64,000 bases of DNA, taken from the NCBI GenBank assembly GCA_034665305.1, contig JAXDFZ010000003.1:194318-258317 (forward strand). The letters are read 5' to 3'. Source of the stretch: DASXRU01 sp034665305 (GTDB lineage: Bacteria; Acidobacteriota; Blastocatellia; Pyrinomonadales; Pyrinomonadaceae). Position 1 is the stretch's first letter; every line of letters starts with the position of its first letter. The position numbers and the translations under genes are program-made. Below, piece after piece: positions 60,101 through 64,000 of the stretch. Under the pieces are notes generated by a model that searched no databases, was not told where the DNA came from, and saw only the letters and a list, made by a program, of their open reading frames with translations.

Positions 60101-60613
60101 ATGTTTAGAAAGACCTCATTGCTTTTCGTAGTGCTAGCCATTCTTAGTTGCGCCGCTTCCGCTGCGGCGCAGAATAACAGGGGCCCGTCAACGCCCGATG
60201 AACGTAAACGCGCGGTTGAGATGGCGACCTTTCTCGAAACGAACCCGCTAGACAAGCAAGCTAAAGACTACCGTGCCGCGCTCTTGTTTTTTCTGGCAGG
60301 TGTTCCCGATATCAATGTAACGCTATGTAGCAACGTGCTGGGCGAATCGAAGCGGTTAAAAGGTGATTACGAGTCGGAACTGTTTGGGCAGTTGGCTTTC
60401 TCTCAAGCAAAATTTGTGATTCAGAATCCGGACGAGGCTCAGGACAAAGCTGCCTTTTATTTAGCTTCGGTGGAAGGAGTGTTGCGTACGTGGCAGGCAA
60501 TCAAGGCCGCGAAGCCGAAGGCGAAGTACGCTTTGATGGATGAGCTGCTGCAGAAGCAAGAGGCCGGGACATTGGCGGATTATGTCAAAGAGGGCATGAA
60601 AGGCTGTAAATAG
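60101..60613 (+). CDS. Secreted helical protein of unknown function
   Basis: A 170-residue protein with a signal peptide (MFRKTSLLFVVLAILSCAAS, cleaved near AAAQ). A helical mature part has RAVEMATFLETNPLDKQAKD, LCSNVLGESKRLKGDYESEL and EAQDKAAFYLASVEGVL. The ATG has AGGAG 9 bp upstream. It lies 32 bp after the HEAT protein gene and could share its operon. No family is named with confidence. Confidence 0.7.
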   Translation: MFRKTSLLFVVLAILSCAASAAAQNNRGPSTPDERKRAVEMATFLETNPLDKQAKDYRAALLFFLAGVPDINVTLCSNVLGESKRLKGDYESELFGQLAFSQAKFVIQNPDEAQDKAAFYLASVEGVLRTWQAIKAAKPKAKYALMDELLQKQEAGTLADYVKEGMKGCK

Positions 60614-60677
60614 AAAGCAGTTCGCCTGACCGTCGTGGGATCGGAGCGCGAGGCTCTAATCGGAAAGGAGTCTTCCT

Positions 60678-61115
60678 ATGAGTACCGAACATGAGAGCAT
60701 GATGGGCATCCTCAAATTGTATGAATTGCGATCTGAGGAAACTATGCGGAAGGCACGTGATTGGTTCGCCTTGGGCTTTCACCCCGAAAGCACGCAGCAC
60801 ATCCTTAGCGTTCTGGTGGGCGAGCACAGTGCGCAGTTCCGGATGGTAGCGTCCTACTGGGACATGGCGGCCGCGTTCGTGATTTTCGGGGCCATCAATG
60901 ATGAAATGTTCAATGCCATCAACACAGAACACGTACTTGTGTATGCCAAACTGCAGCCATTCCTGGAAGAGTTACGCGCGGTGCCGGGTATTCCGCCGTA
61001 TCTGTACCTGAAGCATCTTGAGCAGGTGGTGCAGCGTATACCCGATGCGGCGGCCCGGGTGGCGGCGATGCAGCGGTACATGAAGAGTCGCAGGGAATCA
61101 CAGGCGAAAGTCTGA
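60678..61115 (+). CDS. Hypothetical helical protein (DUF4760-like)
   Basis: A 145-residue all-helical protein with MMGILKLYELRSEETMRKAR, EHSAQFRMVASYWDMAAAFV and a C-terminal VAAMQRYMKSRRE. The pattern of helices around KL.ELR....MR.AR and a mid-protein YWD/F resembles DUF4760-type proteins; this is tentative. AAAGGAG lies 9 bp before the ATG. It has no membrane segment or signal. Confidence 0.65.
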   Translation: MSTEHESMMGILKLYELRSEETMRKARDWFALGFHPESTQHILSVLVGEHSAQFRMVASYWDMAAAFVIFGAINDEMFNAINTEHVLVYAKLQPFLEELRAVPGIPPYLYLKHLEQVVQRIPDAAARVAAMQRYMKSRRESQAKV

Positions 61116-61164
61116 AGAGCGGGCAGCACCCTTTAAGGCTGGGGTCGGATTGCGGGAAACAGGA

Positions 61165-61285
61165 AAACTAGCCGCTGATTTACGCGGATAACCACGGATC
61201 ATAAAAGGCAGAACAGAGTTAGAAGTTGGCGCCGTAGCAGTGTTTGATCTGATCTGCGTTTATCTGCGTAAATCTGCGGCTGGAA
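61165..61285. repeat. Inverted repeat with GATTTACGC-type arms
   Basis: GCCGCTGATTTACGCGGATAA (about 61173-61192) and TTATCTGCGTAAATCTGCGGC (about 61259-61279) are near-perfect inverted arms separated by about 65 bp. They lie just upstream of the methyltransferase gene. Similar arms are common in several soil phyla, which is general knowledge and not checked here. Confidence 0.6.
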
Positions 61286-61312
61286 TCGCTGAATCCGTTT
61301 CGACAAAGAATC

Positions 61313-61963
61313 ATGCTGAACCTCGATAATCAGGTTGATTATTGGAACCGGGTCGGGCCGGGGAAACCATTCGCGCACCCATTGAACTTCGATCGGTTGG
61401 GGCAGTGGTTATCGCCGGAGAGTCGCATTGCCGATGTTGGTTGTGGTTACGGGCGGGCGTTGGGATTGTTGCTTGAGCGTGGCTATCACAATCTAATTGG
61501 CTTCGACCCGGCCCCGGCAATGATTGCCATGGCCCGCGAGCGATTTCCGGCGATCGCGTTTGAAGCGCTTAACGACCCGCCACATATTCCTTTGCCCGAT
61601 GCTTCCGTGGATGCGACGCTGCTGTTCAGTGTTCTTACTTGCGTGCCGACCGATGAGGGTCAAAGAGCAGTAGTTGAAGAAGTCCGTCGCATCTTACGAC
61701 CGGGTGGTCTTTTCTACATCAGCGATCTTTGGTTGCAAGCGGACGAGCGGAACCGGGAGCGATACCGACGCGACGAGCCGAAGTACGGCACTTACGGAAT
61801 GTTCGATCTGCCAGAAGGAGTCACCGTCCGTCATCACGATCCGCGTTGGATCGCGAAGCTCACCAGCGACTTCGATACCGTGGCGTTGGATAACGTAAAT
61901 GTTCACACCATGAACGGGAATCCCGCGCAAGCATTTCAATGGTTTGGAATGAAGAAACAGTGA
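61313..61963 (+). CDS. Class I SAM-dependent methyltransferase
   Basis: The 216-residue protein has SAM motif I ADVGCGYGRALGLLLERG, motif II acidic loop IGFDPAPAMIAMA, and the post-motif block LLFSVLTCVPTDEGQRAVVE then LRPGGLFYISDLWL. The layout is the Methyltransf_11/25 type acting on a small molecule or lipid. The substrate cannot be told. It stands between an inverted repeat and a heptamer/family C cluster, so it is probably transcribed alone. Confidence 0.88.
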   Translation: MLNLDNQVDYWNRVGPGKPFAHPLNFDRLGQWLSPESRIADVGCGYGRALGLLLERGYHNLIGFDPAPAMIAMARERFPAIAFEALNDPPHIPLPDASVDATLLFSVLTCVPTDEGQRAVVEEVRRILRPGGLFYISDLWLQADERNRERYRRDEPKYGTYGMFDLPEGVTVRHHDPRWIAKLTSDFDTVALDNVNVHTMNGNPAQAFQWFGMKKQ

Positions 61964-62140
61964 ACCGTAAACGGTAAACGGTAAACAGTAAACAGTAACA
62001 CGTGCTGAGAGACTACCCATGGCGGTCAGGCGCCAAAGCGGGGCAGTAGCCCGATCGTCAGGGAGGGTCCGTTTGAGCAACGTCACACATCCGGGAAAGA
62101 GCCCTCCTTAACAGTCGGGCTACTGCCCCGCTTGGCGCTT
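61964..62140. repeat. Heptamer tract and family C inverted pair
   Basis: A short 7-bp tandem tract (GTAAACG/GTAAACA, about 61969-61998) is followed by two family C arms. They read GCCAAAGCGGGGCAGTAGCC (from 62030) and GGGCTACTGCCCCGCTTGGC (to 62138). About 60 bp lie between them. Confidence 0.75.
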
Positions 62141-62196
62141 CACTTTAGTGGCGCAACCTTTGCGTCGTAAGTGACGATACCAGGGAAGGTGAAAAT

Positions 62197-62670
62197 ATGG
62201 AGAATTCCAAACTTGTGGCCTGCGCGAAGTGTGGCGCAACGAATCGAATTAGTGCAGAGAGAGTCGAAGGCGGACATGAACCCGTCTGCGGACGTTGCAA
62301 AGCTCCGCTCTACGTAGCCGCTGCTTCCGGACCGGTGACCGTTACCGACAGCACGTTCGCCGCTGAGGTTGAGCGATCGCCGGTACCGGTTCTGGTCGAT
62401 ATGTGGGCGCCCTGGTGCGGGCCTTGCCGCATGATTGCGCCGATGTTGGAGGAATTGGCAATGGAGATGGCGAGCCGCCTGCGTATCGCGAAAGTGAACA
62501 TTGACGATAATCCGGCAACCGCGGCGCGCTTCGCCGTTCGCAGTATTCCGACCTTGCTGGTAATGAAGGATGGAAAAGAGATTGATCGAATGGTCGGAGT
62601 GATGCCGAAAGTTGAACTGAAAGCGCGACTGGAGCGTTTATTACCTCGTGGCGCTACGGCCAACGGTTAA
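62197..62670 (+). CDS. trxC: Thioredoxin 2-type protein with N-terminal zinc ribbon
   Basis: A 157-residue protein. The N-terminal zinc ribbon is C9-x2-C12 and C31-x2-C34 (ACAKCGATN, CGRCKAPL), followed by a thioredoxin fold with active site WAPWCGPC (C74, C77) and SIPTLLVM with the cis-proline. This is the TrxC (thioredoxin 2) layout, a cytoplasmic disulfide reductase often tied to peroxide response. GGAAGGTG lies 7 bp before the ATG. It lies 54 bp upstream of the HtrA gene on the same strand. Confidence 0.93.
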   Translation: MENSKLVACAKCGATNRISAERVEGGHEPVCGRCKAPLYVAAASGPVTVTDSTFAAEVERSPVPVLVDMWAPWCGPCRMIAPMLEELAMEMASRLRIAKVNIDDNPATAARFAVRSIPTLLVMKDGKEIDRMVGVMPKVELKARLERLLPRGATANG

Positions 62671-62724
62671 GAATGATTTGAAGAGTGAGAGGGCCAATAA
62701 TTTCAACGCGTGTGAGGAGAGAGT

Positions 62725-63924
62725 ATGAGCAGTAAGAGATTTATGATAACGAAAACAGGCTTTGTAATTTTATCGATGCTGCTGGCGTCCATGATGTTTG
62801 CCGCGGCATGCAAGCGCGGGAGCACAGCAGTGAAGTTTGCCTCAACTTCGGATCCCGGCATTCCTAATGCGCCGATAAACAATGGCGCGCCGACGGGCGC
62901 GGTGGTGCCGGTCACTTCATACGCGGACATCGTCAGCCGCGTTTCACCGGCGGTCATAACTATTCATTCGGAACAACGCGTACGCACGCCGCAGCAGTTT
63001 CCCTTCATGAACGATCCGATGTTCCGGCAGTTCTTTGGCGATCGCATGCCACAGCAAATGCCGGAGCAACATCGCAGCGGGCTGGGTTCCGGCGTGATTA
63101 TCAGCACCGATGGCTACATCCTGACGAACCATCACGTAATCGACGGGGCGGAACAGATCAAGGTGGACCTGAATGACAACCGCACGTTGGATGCGAAGCT
63201 GGTCGGCTCGGATCCGCCCAGCGATCTGGCGGTGTTGAAAATCGATGCCACTAATTTGCCGGTGCTGGCCCTGGGCGACTCCGACAAGGTCCGCGTCGGC
63301 GACGTGGTGCTGGCGATTGGGAATCCCATGGGGATTGGCCAAACGGTAACCATGGGCATCATCAGCGCGAAGGGCCGGCAGACAGGGATGCAGGGAAGCG
63401 GGAGCTTTGAAGATTTCCTGCAAACTGATGCGCCGATCAATCAGGGGAACTCGGGTGGCGCTCTGGTCAGCACGAATAGCGAGCTGATCGGGATCAACTC
63501 GCAAATCCTTTCACCGTCAGGTGGCAGCATCGGCATCGGTTTCGCTATCCCATCCAACATGGCGCGCACAGTCGCCGATACCCTCGTGAAGGATGGCAAA
63601 GTCCGGCGCGGGCAACTGGGAATCGTAGTTGGCAACGTGACGGCGGAGGTGGCCGCGGAGTTGAAGCTCAAAGAGGCGAAAGGTCTTTTCGTCCGCGATG
63701 TGCAGCCGGGAAGTGGGGCCGAGCGTGCCGGCCTGCGCAAGAACGATGTGATCAGGACCCTTAACGGTTCGGAAGTAACCGACGCGAACGTTTTTCGGAA
63801 TCAGATAGCCGGCACGCAACCGGGAACCGATGTGTTGCTGACGATCTTGCGTGATGGTAGGGAACAACAGATAACTGCGAAACTCGGCGAGTACGCGCCG
63901 CCCGTCGAACGTACGCGGGAATGA
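62725..63924 (+). CDS. HtrA/DegP-family periplasmic serine protease, lipoprotein
   Basis: The 399-residue protein has a lipoprotein signal with lipobox cysteine C29 (MFAAACKRG), so it is probably membrane-tethered. Catalytic triad: H137 (TNHHVI), D167 (SDLAVLKID) and S243 (QGNSGGAL). One PDZ domain follows (about 300-390), with carboxylate-binding RGQLGIVVG and the GLFVRDVQPGSGAERAGL loop. One PDZ makes it DegS/HhoA-like. It degrades or processes misfolded envelope proteins. The message is probably ended by the palindrome at 63926-63955. Confidence 0.95.
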   Translation: MSSKRFMITKTGFVILSMLLASMMFAAACKRGSTAVKFASTSDPGIPNAPINNGAPTGAVVPVTSYADIVSRVSPAVITIHSEQRVRTPQQFPFMNDPMFRQFFGDRMPQQMPEQHRSGLGSGVIISTDGYILTNHHVIDGAEQIKVDLNDNRTLDAKLVGSDPPSDLAVLKIDATNLPVLALGDSDKVRVGDVVLAIGNPMGIGQTVTMGIISAKGRQTGMQGSGSFEDFLQTDAPINQGNSGGALVSTNSELIGINSQILSPSGGSIGIGFAIPSNMARTVADTLVKDGKVRRGQLGIVVGNVTAEVAAELKLKEAKGLFVRDVQPGSGAERAGLRKNDVIRTLNGSEVTDANVFRNQIAGTQPGTDVLLTILRDGREQQITAKLGEYAPPVERTRE

Positions 63925-63925
63925 T

Positions 63926-64000
63926 TGTGGGGGCGGCACTCCGTGGCCGCCCCCTTTCGATTCCACATGCGCGGCGAAGAGCGAAGGGGGCGGCCACGGA
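63926..64000. repeat. GC-rich palindromes after the HtrA gene (possible terminator)
   Basis: GGGGGCGGC-ACTCCGTG-GCCGCCCCC (63929-63954) is a strong stem-loop followed by TTT. Its right arm TCCGTGGCCGCCCCCTTTCG (63940-63959) is repeated in inverse as CGAAGGGGGCGGCCACGGA at the window edge. This is consistent with another dispersed palindrome family doubling as a terminator. Confidence 0.55.

Overview
The window looks like chromosomal DNA of a soil-type Acidobacteriota, most likely class Blastocatellia. This is an inference. It rests on a GC-rich genome (high fifties to about 60 percent by eye), a bacillithiol enzyme (BshC), many secreted proteins of unknown function, TonB-C and Ycf48-like modules, a very large PKD/RHS surface protein, and several families of interspersed palindromic repeats. 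No rRNA, tRNA or CRISPR array was found.

Layout. 1-19.6 kb is mostly housekeeping: the end of a DapA/HOGA-type aldolase, bshC, mutL, a DUF2079-like membrane protein, a HAD phosphatase, split biotin carboxylase and biotin carrier genes, a CDP-alcohol phosphatidyltransferase, a GreA-type factor, a REC/HD-GYP regulator, 6-phosphofructokinase, and a peroxide-defence block (PerR with a candidate self-operator, 2-Cys peroxiredoxin, TlpA-like thioredoxin) followed by an RlmI-type rRNA methyltransferase. 19.6-28.6 kb holds secreted proteins, including a tandem pair of large paralogues, a cupin, an SRAP (HMCES/YedK) protein and a DUF2059 protein. 28.7-34.5 kb holds two TIR proteins (one with an internal amber stop), a Ycf48-like protein, a frameshifted TPR/TonB-C gene and an SseB-like protein.

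35.0-49.6 kb is one 4,863-codon gene on the minus strand. Reading from the N-terminus it has a hydrophobic export segment, a polymer-like beta region, PKD repeats, discoidin-like units, an IgGFc-binding-like domain, more PKD repeats, an RHS/YD-repeat shell and a C-terminal domain that resembles the RES NAD-degrading toxin fold. The next gene overlaps its stop by ATGA and is the natural candidate immunity gene. I read the pair as an undescribed giant polymorphic toxin with its immunity protein.

49.9-54.6 kb is a run of small, all-plus-strand, unrelated genes (hicAB, NTR-like, YcxB-like, membrane, TonB-C, GNAT) separated by sequences with the architecture of integron attC sites. No integrase gene is in the window, so this looks like a CALIN, an integrase-less cassette cluster. 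54.7-64 kb returns to secreted and housekeeping genes: DinB-like, POTRA/HEAT, a methyltransferase, a TrxC-type thioredoxin and an HtrA-type lipoprotein protease.

Repeats. Family A is an interspersed palindrome of about 42 bp, found singly or as inverted pairs at eight or more places. At three of them it sits inside tracts of 7-bp repeats. Family B is a MITE-like element of about 160 bp with 11-bp terminal inverted repeats. Family C is a palindrome whose core reads GGGGCAGTAGCCCG. Copies of A, B and C lie inside coding sequences in frame, including two regions of the giant gene and a signal peptide.
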